Source of the DNA: an uncultured Eubacteriales bacterium
GTDB taxonomy: Bacteria; Bacillota; Clostridia; Oscillospirales; Oscillospiraceae
DNA: 64,000 nt
Direction of reading: 5' to 3'
Assembly: GCA_900079765.1 (NCBI GenBank)
Contig: LT599017.1
Coordinates: 2,325,766 to 2,389,765, forward strand
Of this stretch, positions 6,370 to 15,459 are shown piece after piece. The number at the start of each line of letters is the position of its first letter. The stretch's first letter is position 1. Both the position numbers and the translations under genes were made by a program. The notes under the pieces are model-generated. The model was not told the origin of the DNA and searched no databases. It saw nothing but the letters and a program-made list of their open reading frames with translations.

Positions 6370-8706
6370 TTACGCTTTCTCTTTTGCGGCGGTCTTCTTG
6401 GCGGTCGTGGCCTTCTTGGCAGAGGCCTTTTTCACCGCCCCCTTTTTGGCTGCGGGCTTCTCCGCCGTCTTCTTCGCGAGCACCGTTTTGGCGCCCGTCT
6501 TCTTGGCGGGTGCTTTCTTGGCCGGAGCCTTCTTCGCCGAGGACTTCTCCTCTGCCTGGGCGGTCTCGTCCCCGGAGGTCTTTTTCTTATAGCCCCGCTG
6601 GTCCTCGGGGAGGAAGTTGGGGCAGCTCTCATTGATGCAGAAGGGCTTTTTAAAGCCCTTGCCAGACTTCTTGAACAAGGTGTGTCCGCACTCGGGGCAG
6701 TTGTCCTTCACCGGCACATCCCAGGTCATGAAGTCGCACTTCTTGGTCTCATCCTTATTGGTATTGTTCTCGCAGCCGTAGTAGGCGTAGCCTTTCTTGG
6801 AGGTCTTCTTTAGAATCCTCCCGCCGCACTTAGGACATTTGCCCGGCATCTCCACCACGATGGGCTGGGTATGGGGGCACTCAGGCCAGCCGGGGCAGGC
6901 CAGGAAACGACCAAACCGCCCCGACTTGACCACCAGCATTCTGCCACAGAGGGGGCAGGGCACGTCGGACACCTCGTCCGGCACCTTGATGCGCTCCCCG
7001 TCCAGCTCGGCCTCGGCCTTCTTGAGCTCGCTCTCAAAACCGCCGTAGAACTGGTCCATCAGTTTTCCCCAGGGGAGCTTTCCGGCCTCCACCTGGTCCA
7101 GCTGCTCCTCCATCTGGGCGGTAAAAGCGGGGTCAACGATGTCGGAGAATTTCTCCTTCATCAGCCCTGTCACCACCTCTCCCAACGGGGTGGGACGCAG
7201 GTTTTTGCCTTCCTTCACCACGTACTCCCGGTCCATGATCGTAGAGATGGTAGGCGCATAGGTGGATGGGCGGCCGATGCCTTTCTCCTCCAAGGCCTTG
7301 ATGAGCGAGGCCTCGGAATAGCGTGCGGGCGGCTGTGTAAAGTGTTGTTCCTCGTCAATCTTGTTGAGAGTGAGAGCCTCGCCCTCCTTCAAATCGGGCA
7401 GGGGGGACTGGAGCTCCTCCTCATCCTCGTCCTTCCCCTCCACATAGACAGCAGTATAGCCCGAGAACTTGAGACTGGAGTGGTTGGCGCGGAAGACGTA
7501 TCCTGCGCTCTCCACGTCGATGGTCACGCTGTCGTAAATGGCGGAGGACATCTGGCAGGCCAGGAAACGGCTCCAGATCAGCTTATAAAGCCGGTACTGC
7601 TCCGCTGTCAGGTCCTTGCGGATTTCGTCCGGGGTAAGGCGTACGTCGGAGGGTCGGATGGCCTCGTGGGCGTCCTGAGCTCCGCTCTTGGTCTTGTACT
7701 CCCGTGGCTTGCCGGGGTGGTAGTCCTTGCCGTAGCGGCTCTCGATGAAGTCTTTCGCGGCGGCGGTAGCCTCGTCGGAGAGGCGGAGGGAGTCGGTACG
7801 CATATAGGTGATAAGGCCCACGGTGCCCTCCCCCGCCAGATCCACACCCTCATAGAGCTGCTGGGCGATGGACATAGTACGCCGGGGGGTCATATTCAGC
7901 TTGCGGGAGGCCTCCTGCTGGAGGGTGGAGGTGGTAAAGGGGGGCGCGGGGTTGCGCTGTTTCTCCTGCCGCTTTACGCCCCGCACCGAAAAGGGTGCGC
8001 CCGAAACCGCCGCCACCACGGCGGCGACCTCCTCCTGGCTCTTGAGCTCCTGCTTTTTCTCCGCCCCGTAGAAGGCAGCCTTGAACCGGCCCAAGTTAGG
8101 GGCGACGCGGTCCAGTATCACGTCCAGAGACCAGTACTCCTGAGGAATAAAGGCCCGGATCTCATCCTCTCGTTCCACCACCAACCGGGTGGCAACGGAC
8201 TGAACTCGCCCGGCAGACAGGCCCCGGCGGATCTTCTTCCACAGGAAGGGGGAGAGCTGATAGCCCACCAGCCGGTCCAGCACCCGTCGGGCCTGCTGGG
8301 CGTCCACCAGGTCCATGTCGATGGTTCTGGGGTTGGCGATTGCGTCGTTTACCACCTTCTTGGTGATCTCATTGAAGGTCACCCGGTAGGTCTTATCGTC
8401 GGGAATCTTTAAAAGCTCCTTCAGATGCCAGGAGATGGCCTCCCCCTCGCGGTCCGGGTCGGTGGCGAGGAATACCCGCTCGCTCCCCTTCGCTGCCTTG
8501 CGAAGGTCCGCGATCACGTCCTCCTTCCCCTTGATGGGCTGGTAGTCGATGGAGAAACCCTTCTCCACGTCCACCCCCAGCTTGCTCTTGGGCAGGTCGC
8601 GCACATGGCCCATGGAGGCTTTCACCTCATAGCCGGGCCCTAAATACTTGGTAATGGTCTTGGCCTTTGCCGGGGACTCCACGATCACTAAATTAGACTT
8701 TGCCAC
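6370..8706 (-). CDS. topA: DNA topoisomerase I with lysine/alanine-rich tail
   Basis: Type IA topoisomerase that relaxes negative supercoils. The protein (about 778 residues) starts with the Toprim domain LVIVESPAKAKTI, has DPDREGEAISWHL metal-binding residues, the active-site tyrosine in GLITYMRTDS, and three C-terminal four-cysteine zinc ribbons. After these comes a tail of about 70 residues of KKAPAKK-type repeats resembling histone H1 tails, probably helping DNA binding. I chose the GTG at 8706 because GGAGGT lies 6 nt upstream; the open frame upstream to 8751 has no ribosome site and no family similarity. It lies 85 bp after dprA. Confidence 0.96.
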   Translation of the reverse strand: MAKSNLVIVESPAKAKTITKYLGPGYEVKASMGHVRDLPKSKLGVDVEKGFSIDYQPIKGKEDVIADLRKAAKGSERVFLATDPDREGEAISWHLKELLKIPDDKTYRVTFNEITKKVVNDAIANPRTIDMDLVDAQQARRVLDRLVGYQLSPFLWKKIRRGLSAGRVQSVATRLVVEREDEIRAFIPQEYWSLDVILDRVAPNLGRFKAAFYGAEKKQELKSQEEVAAVVAAVSGAPFSVRGVKRQEKQRNPAPPFTTSTLQQEASRKLNMTPRRTMSIAQQLYEGVDLAGEGTVGLITYMRTDSLRLSDEATAAAKDFIESRYGKDYHPGKPREYKTKSGAQDAHEAIRPSDVRLTPDEIRKDLTAEQYRLYKLIWSRFLACQMSSAIYDSVTIDVESAGYVFRANHSSLKFSGYTAVYVEGKDEDEEELQSPLPDLKEGEALTLNKIDEEQHFTQPPARYSEASLIKALEEKGIGRPSTYAPTISTIMDREYVVKEGKNLRPTPLGEVVTGLMKEKFSDIVDPAFTAQMEEQLDQVEAGKLPWGKLMDQFYGGFESELKKAEAELDGERIKVPDEVSDVPCPLCGRMLVVKSGRFGRFLACPGWPECPHTQPIVVEMPGKCPKCGGRILKKTSKKGYAYYGCENNTNKDETKKCDFMTWDVPVKDNCPECGHTLFKKSGKGFKKPFCINESCPNFLPEDQRGYKKKTSGDETAQAEEKSSAKKAPAKKAPAKKTGAKTVLAKKTAEKPAAKKGAVKKASAKKATTAKKTAAKEKA

Positions 8707-8791
8707 GTTATACCTCCAATAGGGGGGAATTTTCTCAAAACGGGCAGCCAATGGCCGCTCCTAGGGTATACGAGCACCCATTGGACGCCCG

Positions 8792-10069
8792 CTATTCATC
8801 TCGAATCAAAATGGCGGCCTCAAACCGCTTGCCGGGCCGCTCCTGCACCGCACCGCCCACCTGCAGCATGGTGAGGGCGGAGAGCACCCGCCGGGCCGGG
8901 ATCTGGGTGGCCTCCACCAAGTCGTCCGCGCGGAGGGAACGCTCCCTCAGGGCCAGCAGGATATCCCGCTCGTCGTCGGTAAAGCGGTCGCGGCACTCCT
9001 TTAGGGTAATATATGCCCTGTCCGGCGCTTTGTCAACAGTTTCCAGCCTCACTTCGGTAGGCGCGGGAACTGTATCTCGCTCTGGGCTGCGCCGCTGCCG
9101 GTGGGCGCTCTCCTGCGCATTGGGGTCGGGCTCCACGGCTAGGCGCGCCTCCTCTTCCTCTTTGTCCAGGGTGCGCTTGCGCTCCAGGCGACCGGGGTAT
9201 CGGCCCTCGAACTCCACCAGGATGTCCCAGGCAGACATGACCAATTTCGCCTCGCCTCGTTGGATGAGGAGATTGGGCCCCACGCTCATGGGCGCGTCGG
9301 CCCCACCGGGCACGGCAAAGGTCTCCCGTCCCTGGGTCAGGGCCTCACGGAGGGTAATGAGGGCGCCGCTGCCCACCGGCCCCTCCACGATGACCGCCCC
9401 GGCGCACAGGCCGCTCAGAATGCGGTTTCTCATCGGGAAATGCCAGCCTACCGCCTCAGTGCCGGGCGGGTACTCAGAGATGAGTGCGCCCGCGGCCCCT
9501 ACATCCCGATAGAGCCAGCGGTTCTCCCTGGGGTAAATAACATCGATGCCGCCGCCTAGGACGGACACCACATTCCCTCCGCCCTGGAGGGCCCCTTTAA
9601 GCGCGGCCGAATCCAGCCCCTCCGCAATGCCGGAGACCACCAACGCCCCGGCCCGCCCGAGCTCCAGGCCCAGCTTGCCCGCCATGCGCTTGCCGTATTC
9701 CGACGGGTGACGGGTACCGACTACGGCGACAGCCACCTCCTCGTCAAAGTGGAACATCTTCCCCTTGACGTATAAAACCACCGGCGGCTCGTCGATGTTG
9801 AAGAGCCGCTCGGGGTACTCGGCGTCCTGCAGCGTAAGAATGCGAATGCCGAGCCGGTCACAGTCGGCCAAGATGCGCTCGGCGCCTTCCAGGTTTTTTT
9901 CAAGAAGGGCCGCCTTCCCCCGGGCCGGGAGGGGCAACAGCTCGTACTCACCGGGGTCGGCAAAATAGGCCGCCTCCGGCGTGCCGAACCGCCCCAGCAC
10001 CGAGAAGGCGTCCTTCGCCGAAAGCCCCCGCCGCGTGGTGAGCCACAACCAATACTTTAAGGTAGCCAT
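8792..10069 (-). CDS. dprA: DNA processing protein DprA
   Basis: DprA binds incoming single-stranded DNA and loads RecA during natural transformation. The protein (425 residues) has an N-terminal helical region, the central Rossmann-like domain with GTRHPSEYG, SGIAEGLDSAAL, GGGIDVIYPREN and FPMRNRILSGL, then a charged linker and a C-terminal winged helix. The chosen ATG has AAGGAGGTG upstream. It sits directly before topA, a common pairing. Presence of DprA alone does not show that the organism is competent. Confidence 0.95.
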   Translation of the reverse strand: MATLKYWLWLTTRRGLSAKDAFSVLGRFGTPEAAYFADPGEYELLPLPARGKAALLEKNLEGAERILADCDRLGIRILTLQDAEYPERLFNIDEPPVVLYVKGKMFHFDEEVAVAVVGTRHPSEYGKRMAGKLGLELGRAGALVVSGIAEGLDSAALKGALQGGGNVVSVLGGGIDVIYPRENRWLYRDVGAAGALISEYPPGTEAVGWHFPMRNRILSGLCAGAVIVEGPVGSGALITLREALTQGRETFAVPGGADAPMSVGPNLLIQRGEAKLVMSAWDILVEFEGRYPGRLERKRTLDKEEEEARLAVEPDPNAQESAHRQRRSPERDTVPAPTEVRLETVDKAPDRAYITLKECRDRFTDDERDILLALRERSLRADDLVEATQIPARRVLSALTMLQVGGAVQERPGKRFEAAILIRDE

Positions 10070-10243
10070 TGAGGGCACCTCCTTTTCAGCAACAAGCAAG
10101 CCTACGGGAAGGGAGCGAACTACAACGCCGCTGATACAACGTCACAAGCGGCCTCCATGCGGCTTATGCCGCATGAGATAAGGCAACGCTAATATTTGAG
10201 GGTTGCCACAACAGGCCATCTCTATTCATGGGACGGTGGGCCA

Positions 10244-11002
10244 TTACCGGTACATCTCCCACAGCACCACGCTTGCCGCCACTGCCGCGTTGAGAGACTC
10301 GCACCGCTCCCGCATGGGGATCTTCACAGTGGAAACACATGCGGCCAGAACTTCGCCGGACACCCCCCGGCCCTCGCTGCCGATGACGGCGGCTGCTCGG
10401 GTCCAGTCCACCTCCCGCACGTCGGCAGTGTCATCTCGAAGGGCGGCAGCCCGGAGAGGAATTGACGCGGCGGCGAGCCGGCCGGTCAGAGTCTCCAGAT
10501 CTGCCTCCCAGGCCGTGAGGCGGAAACAGGCTCCCATGCTGGCCCGAACGGTCTTGGGGCTGTAAGGGTCGGCACAGCCGGGTAATAGAAAGAGGCCATC
10601 GGCCCCGAAGGCATCGGCGGTGCGCCAGATGGTACCCACATTGCCCGGGTCCTGAACACCATCCAGAACCAGGTAGCGGCTGCCGGGCAGGGTCTCAGGC
10701 GCGGCAAGGGACGGCGCTTTACAAATAGCCAACACCCCTTGGGGCGTCTCCACGGTGGAGAGGGTCTTTAGCAGATCGGCGGGCACCATGACAATCCGCT
10801 CTGCCGGGGGCGGGGTGAAGGGCAAAACCGTCCCTTCAGCGTAAACCAGTGTATCCACAAAACTGTTCCATTTGCAGCACTCCTCCAGGAGCTTGACTCC
10901 TTCGATGAGGAACAGCCCCTGGGCGCGGCGGTAGGCCCGGTCGGCCCCCAGCTTGCGGATATGGGAGACCAGGAGATTCTGTCTGCTGGTAATGTACTCC
11001 AT
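10244..11002 (-). CDS. SpoU/TrmH-family RNA 2'-O-methyltransferase
   Basis: This 252-residue protein belongs to the SPOUT superfamily, which methylates ribose in rRNA or tRNA with SAM. Seen are an N-terminal substrate-binding domain (SRQNLLVSHIRKLG to EGVKLLEEC) and the three knot motifs: DGVQDPGNVGTIWRTADAFG, IGSEGRGVS and IPMRERCESLNAAVAASV. It resembles RlmB-like enzymes, but the exact target cannot be told from sequence alone. The start ATG at 11002 is 4 nt after the trkA stop, so the two genes are almost certainly co-translated. Confidence 0.92.
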   Translation of the reverse strand: MEYITSRQNLLVSHIRKLGADRAYRRAQGLFLIEGVKLLEECCKWNSFVDTLVYAEGTVLPFTPPPAERIVMVPADLLKTLSTVETPQGVLAICKAPSLAAPETLPGSRYLVLDGVQDPGNVGTIWRTADAFGADGLFLLPGCADPYSPKTVRASMGACFRLTAWEADLETLTGRLAAASIPLRAAALRDDTADVREVDWTRAAAVIGSEGRGVSGEVLAACVSTVKIPMRERCESLNAAVAASVVLWEMYR

Positions 11003-11006
11003 GGGC

Positions 11007-11660
11007 TTACAGGTCGTGGAGGCGGTTGATGTCGTCGTTGCGGCCCAGGGTGACCACGGTGTCCTTAGGTCCCAGCACATAGTCGCCGCCGGGGGCCACC
11101 AGGAGCTCGCCCCCCGCGGCCTTGCGGATGGCGATGATGTTCACATGGAACTTGGCCCGTACGTCCAGCTCACGGATGGTCATGTTCTGCCAGCTTTTGG
11201 GGGTACCCAACTCCACGATGCCAAAGTCATCGGAGAGCTCGATGAAGTTAATAACGTTGGAGCTGGAGAGGCCCTGGGCTAGCTTGACCCCCATCTCATG
11301 CTCGGGGAATACCACCCGGTCGGCCCCAATCTTCTCCAGCACCTTGCGGTGGACATGGCTCTGGGCCTTGCAAATGACCTCCTTGACGCCGATCTCCTTA
11401 AGGTTGAGGGTGATAAGGGCGCTGTTGCCCACATCGTCCCCCACGGCGACGATGGCGCAGTCGTAGTTTCGCACGCCCAGAGCCCGGAGAACGGCGGGGT
11501 CCCGGGCGTCGCCGGTGACTGCGTGGGTCACGTGGTCGGCTACGGCCATGACATTCTCTTCGGTAGCGTCTATGGCCAGCACCTCATGCCCCAGTATGCA
11601 CAGCTCGGTAGCGACGGCGGAGCCAAACCGGCCAAGTCCGATGACGACAAAAGTCTTCAT
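11007..11660 (-). CDS. ktrA: Potassium uptake regulatory subunit KtrA/TrkA
   Basis: Cytoplasmic gating subunit of the Ktr/Trk potassium channel. The 217-residue protein has one RCK (TrkA-N) Rossmann domain starting VIGLGRFGSAVA, with the acidic nucleotide-binding residue in AIDATEEN, and one TrkA-C domain from about residue 140. Its partner channel TrkH lies upstream at 11900-13282. Oddly, the two genes are separated by about 240 bp that contain a structured repeat and a second, broken copy of this gene's first codons. Confidence 0.95.
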   Translation of the reverse strand: MKTFVVIGLGRFGSAVATELCILGHEVLAIDATEENVMAVADHVTHAVTGDARDPAVLRALGVRNYDCAIVAVGDDVGNSALITLNLKEIGVKEVICKAQSHVHRKVLEKIGADRVVFPEHEMGVKLAQGLSSSNVINFIELSDDFGIVELGTPKSWQNMTIRELDVRAKFHVNIIAIRKAAGGELLVAPGGDYVLGPKDTVVTLGRNDDINRLHDL

Positions 11661-11706
11661 AAATCGTATCCCTTTCCGCTCTCGGCAATGTAGCCGGAGC
11701 CACTGT

Positions 11707-11779
11707 CGCGCCTATTCGCGCGTACAAGCGTTTTGCCATAGGCAAAACCTTGATGCCGGGCAGATTCTCTCTGCCCGAG
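11707..11779 (-). repeat. Three-hairpin intergenic element, copy B
   Basis: On the minus strand three hairpins follow one another: CGGGCAGA/TCTGCCCG with loop GAGAA; CAAG-GTTTTGCC/GGCAAAAC-G-CTTG with loop TAT; and CGCGC/GCGCG with loop GAATAG. Spacing matches copy A at 4911-4982 to within one nucleotide. Stem bases differ between the copies in a paired way, so structure seems conserved more than sequence. Confidence 0.65.
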
Positions 11780-11824
11780 CAGATAAACCACGGGGTAACC
11801 ATAGAGCGCACCGCGCTTTATGGG

Positions 11825-11877
11825 GCCGGCGACGGCGGAGCCAAACCGGCCCAGTTAATGACAACGAATGTTTTCAT
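11825..11877 (-). pseudogene. Remnant: diverged copy of the trkA/ktrA 5' end
   Basis: From the ATG at 11877 the minus strand encodes MKTFVVI as in ktrA. It then suffers a 1-nt deletion, runs out of frame and stops after about 19 codons. Five of the first seven codons differ from ktrA only at synonymous positions, while a later 21-nt stretch is identical. An AAGGATG ribosome-like site precedes it. It lies immediately after trkH, where the real ktrA would be expected. Confidence 0.7.
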
Positions 11878-11899
11878 GATAAAAGCATCCTTCTATCAA

Positions 11900-13282
11900 T
11901 CAGCCGATCAGCAGCTCCAGGTTGGGGTACTTGATTTTTGCGTTCTGGCGGGAACGGGCAAGAAGGGCCACCGAGAAGGTAAACACGCCTACCCGGCCCA
12001 CATACATCAGGGAAATCAAAATCAGCATGGAGGCCGTGGACAGGAACGGGGTGATGCCCACGGAGTTGCCCACCGTTGCAAGGGCCGACGCCGTCTCAAA
12101 TGCGGCGCTCAGGTAGGGTACCCCTTCGATGAGGGAGATCATCATGGCACCTACCAGGAACAGGGCGACCATCATGAGGGCCAGCGTCATGGCGCTGAGC
12201 ACCTTATGGTAAGAGATCGTACGGCCCCGGAAGGTGACCTCCTCCCTGCCCTTGAGGCCCGCACGGAGCCCGAGAAGCAAAGTGGCCGCCGTCACAGTCT
12301 TCATGCCGCCGGCACAGGAGCCGGAGGACCCGCCAATGAGCATGAGCATACAGCTCATCACCAATGAGCTCTCTCTTAAGGCCCCCTGGTTCAGAGAGGC
12401 AAAACCCGCCGTACGAAGGGTAATGGACTGGAAGAAGGCGTTGATGGTCTTTTGCCAGATGGGCATCCCCCCCAGGGTACCGGGGTTATCGTACTCCACC
12501 GTGAAGAAGAAGAGGGCACCGCCCACGATGAGGAAGGCGGTGATGCTGAGGACCATTTTGCTGTAGAGGGAGAGGCCCTTCCAGCTTCTGGCCCGGAGGA
12601 TATCCTCCCACACGAAAAAACCCAGGCCGCCGATGACAATGAGTGACATAATCGTGCAGAGGACCAAGGGATCGTGATTATACGCCACCATGCCAGTAAA
12701 GGCGCCATACTTGTCGCCCACAATGTCGAACCCCGCGTTGCAGAAGGCGGAGACCGCATGGAATACGCTCCGCCAGATCCCGTCCGCCAGCCCGAATTCC
12801 GGGATAAAGCGGATAGACAGGAGGACAGCCCCGAGTCCCTCAATGAGGAAGGTACCATACAGCGCGTGGCGCACCACGCGAACCACGCCGTCCATGTCAT
12901 TGAGGTTGAGGGTAGAGGCCATAATGAGCCGTTCGGAGAGGCCTATGCGCCGGTGGAGGAGGAGGGATACCAGAGCAATAACCGTCATAAAGCCCAGGCC
13001 GCCCAGTTGAATCAGGGTGATGATGACCGCCTGTCCGAAAAAGGACCAGTGAAGCCAAGTGTCCACCCGGACGAGGCCGGTGACGCAGGTGGCGGAGGTG
13101 GAGGTGAAAAGGCAGTCCATAAAGTTGGTGAACTCCCCCGAGCGGGAGGAGATGGGGAGTGAGAGAAGAAACGCGCCGGTGAGGATGATAGCCGCAAAGC
13201 CCCCCGCAAGGATGCGAGTGGCGTTTATGCTCTTTCTGCGGATGAGCAGGTCACGCAGAAGGTGACCCAATGCCTTGCCCAA
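11900..13282 (-). CDS. ktrB: Potassium uptake channel subunit TrkH/KtrB
   Basis: Membrane channel subunit that moves potassium into the cell under control of KtrA. The 460-residue protein is hydrophobic throughout and shows the four pore-loop repeats of the family, including TSTSATCVTGL, VSAFCNAGFD, LRTAGFASL and ALATVGNSVG. The start is a TTG with GGAGG 7 nt upstream. It is the first gene of a unit continuing into ktrA and the SpoU methylase. Confidence 0.94.
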   Translation of the reverse strand: MGKALGHLLRDLLIRRKSINATRILAGGFAAIILTGAFLLSLPISSRSGEFTNFMDCLFTSTSATCVTGLVRVDTWLHWSFFGQAVIITLIQLGGLGFMTVIALVSLLLHRRIGLSERLIMASTLNLNDMDGVVRVVRHALYGTFLIEGLGAVLLSIRFIPEFGLADGIWRSVFHAVSAFCNAGFDIVGDKYGAFTGMVAYNHDPLVLCTIMSLIVIGGLGFFVWEDILRARSWKGLSLYSKMVLSITAFLIVGGALFFFTVEYDNPGTLGGMPIWQKTINAFFQSITLRTAGFASLNQGALRESSLVMSCMLMLIGGSSGSCAGGMKTVTAATLLLGLRAGLKGREEVTFRGRTISYHKVLSAMTLALMMVALFLVGAMMISLIEGVPYLSAAFETASALATVGNSVGITPFLSTASMLILISLMYVGRVGVFTFSVALLARSRQNAKIKYPNLELLIG

Positions 13283-13330
13283 AGTAAAACCTCCAAATTT
13301 CTATAGTTATTTGACAAGGAGACGCAGAAA

Positions 13331-13362
13331 AGCATACCGGCCAAATACTCAGCCGGTATGCT
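13331..13362 (-). terminator. Terminator after lysS
   Basis: An 11-bp perfect stem (AGCATACCGGC / GCCGGTATGCT) with a 10-nt loop begins 6 nt after the lysS stop codon and runs into a TTTTCT tract on the minus strand. Confidence 0.85.
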
Positions 13363-13368
13363 ATCCTT

Positions 13369-14868
13369 CTATAAGAGGGGTTTCATAGTCGGGAACAGGA
13401 GCACGTCGCGAATGGAGTCGGAATTGGTGAGCATCATGACACAGCGGTCAATACCGATGCCAATGCCGCCCGTGGGAGGCATGCCGTACTCCAGGGCGGT
13501 GAGGAAGTCCTCGTCCATCATACCGGCCTCGTCGTCTCCCTTTGCCCGGGCCTCCACTTCCTTCTGGAAACGGGCACGCTGATCGATGGGGTCATTGAGC
13601 TCGGAGAAGGCGTTGCACATCTCACTGTGGCAAACGAAACACTCGAACCGCTCGGTGAGCCGGGGGTCCTGGGGGCTGCGCTTGGCCAGAGGAGACACAT
13701 CCACTGGGTGCATAGAAATAAAAGTGGGCTGGATGAGCTTTGCCTCCACCCGCTGGTCAAAGCACTCGTATAGGGCATTGCCCCAGGTCTGTTCCTTGGT
13801 CTTGGGAATCTCCACGCCGATAGCCTTGGCGGCAGAAACGGCATCGGCATCGCTGGTGATGGCCATAAAATCGATACCGCAGTATTCCTTTACCGCCTCA
13901 TGCATGGGCAGGCGGCGCCAGCCGGGGGCAAGGTTAATCTTCTCCCCCTGCCACTCCACCTCGTAGGTGCCCAGAATGTTCTTGGCGGCGGAAGAGAGCA
14001 GATCCTCAAAGAGATCCATCATGTCATTAAAATCAGCGTAGGACTGGTAGGCTTCTACGGTGGTGAACTCTGGGTTGTGCTTGGGATCCATGCCCTCGTT
14101 GCGGAAGATGCGGCCGATCTCGTACACCCGCTCTATACCGCCCACGATGAGCCGCTTTAAGGGCAGCTCTGTGGCAATACGCATGTACATGTCTATATCC
14201 AGGGTGTTATGGTGAGTAATAAAGGGCCGGGCGGTGGCGCCGCCGGAGATGGTGTTGAGGACGGGAGTCTCCACCTCCATATAGCCCCGGTTATCGAGGA
14301 AGGAGCGCACGTGCTTAATGAACTTGGAGCGGACGATAAAGGCGTCGCGCACCTCGGGGTTCATGATGAGGTCCACGTACCGCTGGCGGTAGCGAATTTC
14401 CTTATCGGTGAGACCATGGAACTTCTCAGGCAGGGGCAGCAGAGACTTAGAAAGAAGGGTGACGGAATGGGCCTTGACAGAGATCTCGCCGCGATTGGTG
14501 CGGAAAACCTCGCCCTCCACGCCCACGATGTCCCCGATGTCCACCTTCTTAAAGCGGGCGAAGGCCTCCTCCCCCAGCTCGTCGATGCGGACATAGAGCT
14601 GGATGCGGCCCTGGCCGTCCTGCAGGTCGCAGAACATGGCCTTGCCCATGCCCCGCTTGGACATGAGACGACCCGCCGCTGTGACGGACTTGCCCTCCAG
14701 GGTCTCAAAGCCTTCCTTGATTTCCTGGGAGTGGGCGGTCACAGTGAATTTGGTGATTTGAAAGGGATCCTGTCCTGCGGTCTGCAGTTCGGTGAGCTTG
14801 TCCCGCCGGATCTGCAGCAGTTCGGATAGGGACTGCTCCTCCTGGGGGGTATTCTTCTCTTGCGTCAT
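13369..14868 (-). CDS. lysS: Lysyl-tRNA synthetase, class II
   Basis: Charges tRNA-Lys. The 499-residue protein has an N-terminal OB-fold anticodon-binding domain (AGRLMSKRGMGKAMFCDLQD) and the class II catalytic core, with motif 2 around RIFRNEGMDPKHNPEF and motif 3 GGIGIGIDRCVMML near the C-terminus. AAGGAGC precedes the ATG. It follows greA by 50 bp and probably shares the greA promoter; a greA-lysS pair is common in Firmicutes. Confidence 0.97.
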   Translation of the reverse strand: MTQEKNTPQEEQSLSELLQIRRDKLTELQTAGQDPFQITKFTVTAHSQEIKEGFETLEGKSVTAAGRLMSKRGMGKAMFCDLQDGQGRIQLYVRIDELGEEAFARFKKVDIGDIVGVEGEVFRTNRGEISVKAHSVTLLSKSLLPLPEKFHGLTDKEIRYRQRYVDLIMNPEVRDAFIVRSKFIKHVRSFLDNRGYMEVETPVLNTISGGATARPFITHHNTLDIDMYMRIATELPLKRLIVGGIERVYEIGRIFRNEGMDPKHNPEFTTVEAYQSYADFNDMMDLFEDLLSSAAKNILGTYEVEWQGEKINLAPGWRRLPMHEAVKEYCGIDFMAITSDADAVSAAKAIGVEIPKTKEQTWGNALYECFDQRVEAKLIQPTFISMHPVDVSPLAKRSPQDPRLTERFECFVCHSEMCNAFSELNDPIDQRARFQKEVEARAKGDDEAGMMDEDFLTALEYGMPPTGGIGIGIDRCVMMLTNSDSIRDVLLFPTMKPLL

Positions 14869-14918
14869 GGTGCTCGCTCCTTCGTATATAGGCGGCCCTA
14901 GGGTCCACTTTTGTAAAA

Positions 14919-15395
14919 CTATTTTGTGATCATCAGGATCTTAAATTTCATCGCACCGGCGGGGGCCTCCACGGTGACCTCCTCGCCCTCGGTCTTTCCC
15001 AACAGAGCCCTGCCGAAGGGGGAGTCCTCGGAGATGCGGCCGTTCATGGGGTCGGCCTCCTGGGATCCCACCACCACATAGGTGACCTCCTCCTTAAACT
15101 CCTCGTCCAGCACTTTGATCTTGCTGCCGATGCGAACAGAGTTGCCGCTGTGCTCCTGATCCTCGTCCAGGACAATGCAGTTTTGCAGAATACCCTCGAT
15201 CTCAGCGATGCGGGAGTAAAGCCTGCCCTGCTCGTTCTTCGCCTCGTCGTACTCGCTGTTTTCAGACAGGTCGCCAAAGGAGCGGGCCTCTTTAATCTGG
15301 TCCGCCACTTCTTTTTCGCGGACGGTCTTCAGATAATTGAGCTCTTCCTTGAGCTCCTGATGGCGCTCCGCGCTGAGTTTAATTTCCTTCGCCAT
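14919..15395 (-). CDS. greA: Transcription elongation factor GreA
   Basis: GreA enters the RNA polymerase secondary channel and stimulates cleavage of backtracked RNA. The 158-residue protein has the N-terminal coiled coil with the acidic tip in LSENSEYDEAKNEQ and a C-terminal FKBP-like domain with ISEDSPFGRALLGKTEGEE. I chose the ATG at 15395 (MAKEIKL), as an upstream in-frame ATG at 15428 would add an atypical extension. A perfect sigma-A promoter and a terminator-like hairpin lie upstream. Confidence 0.96.
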   Translation of the reverse strand: MAKEIKLSAERHQELKEELNYLKTVREKEVADQIKEARSFGDLSENSEYDEAKNEQGRLYSRIAEIEGILQNCIVLDEDQEHSGNSVRIGSKIKVLDEEFKEEVTYVVVGSQEADPMNGRISEDSPFGRALLGKTEGEEVTVEAPAGAMKFKILMITK

Positions 15396-15459
15396 ATGGT
15401 TTTGCACACCTTTCTGCTTATGGTTCACGGGCCAATGGGCCCCGAATTTGGGTACAAAT

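Noticed and set aside
6871-8412. A 513-codon plus-strand frame opposite topA
   Set aside because: Shadow of topA; zinc-ribbon and active-site motifs on the minus strand show which frame is real.
10090-10209. A third relative of the three-hairpin element between the SpoU gene and dprA
   Set aside because: It has hairpins (GGCAAC/GTTGCC and CATGCGGC/GCCGCATG) and the words CGCTTGTGACG and CGCTCC at similar positions, but the third hairpin does not form and spacing differs, so homology with copies A and B is not convincing.
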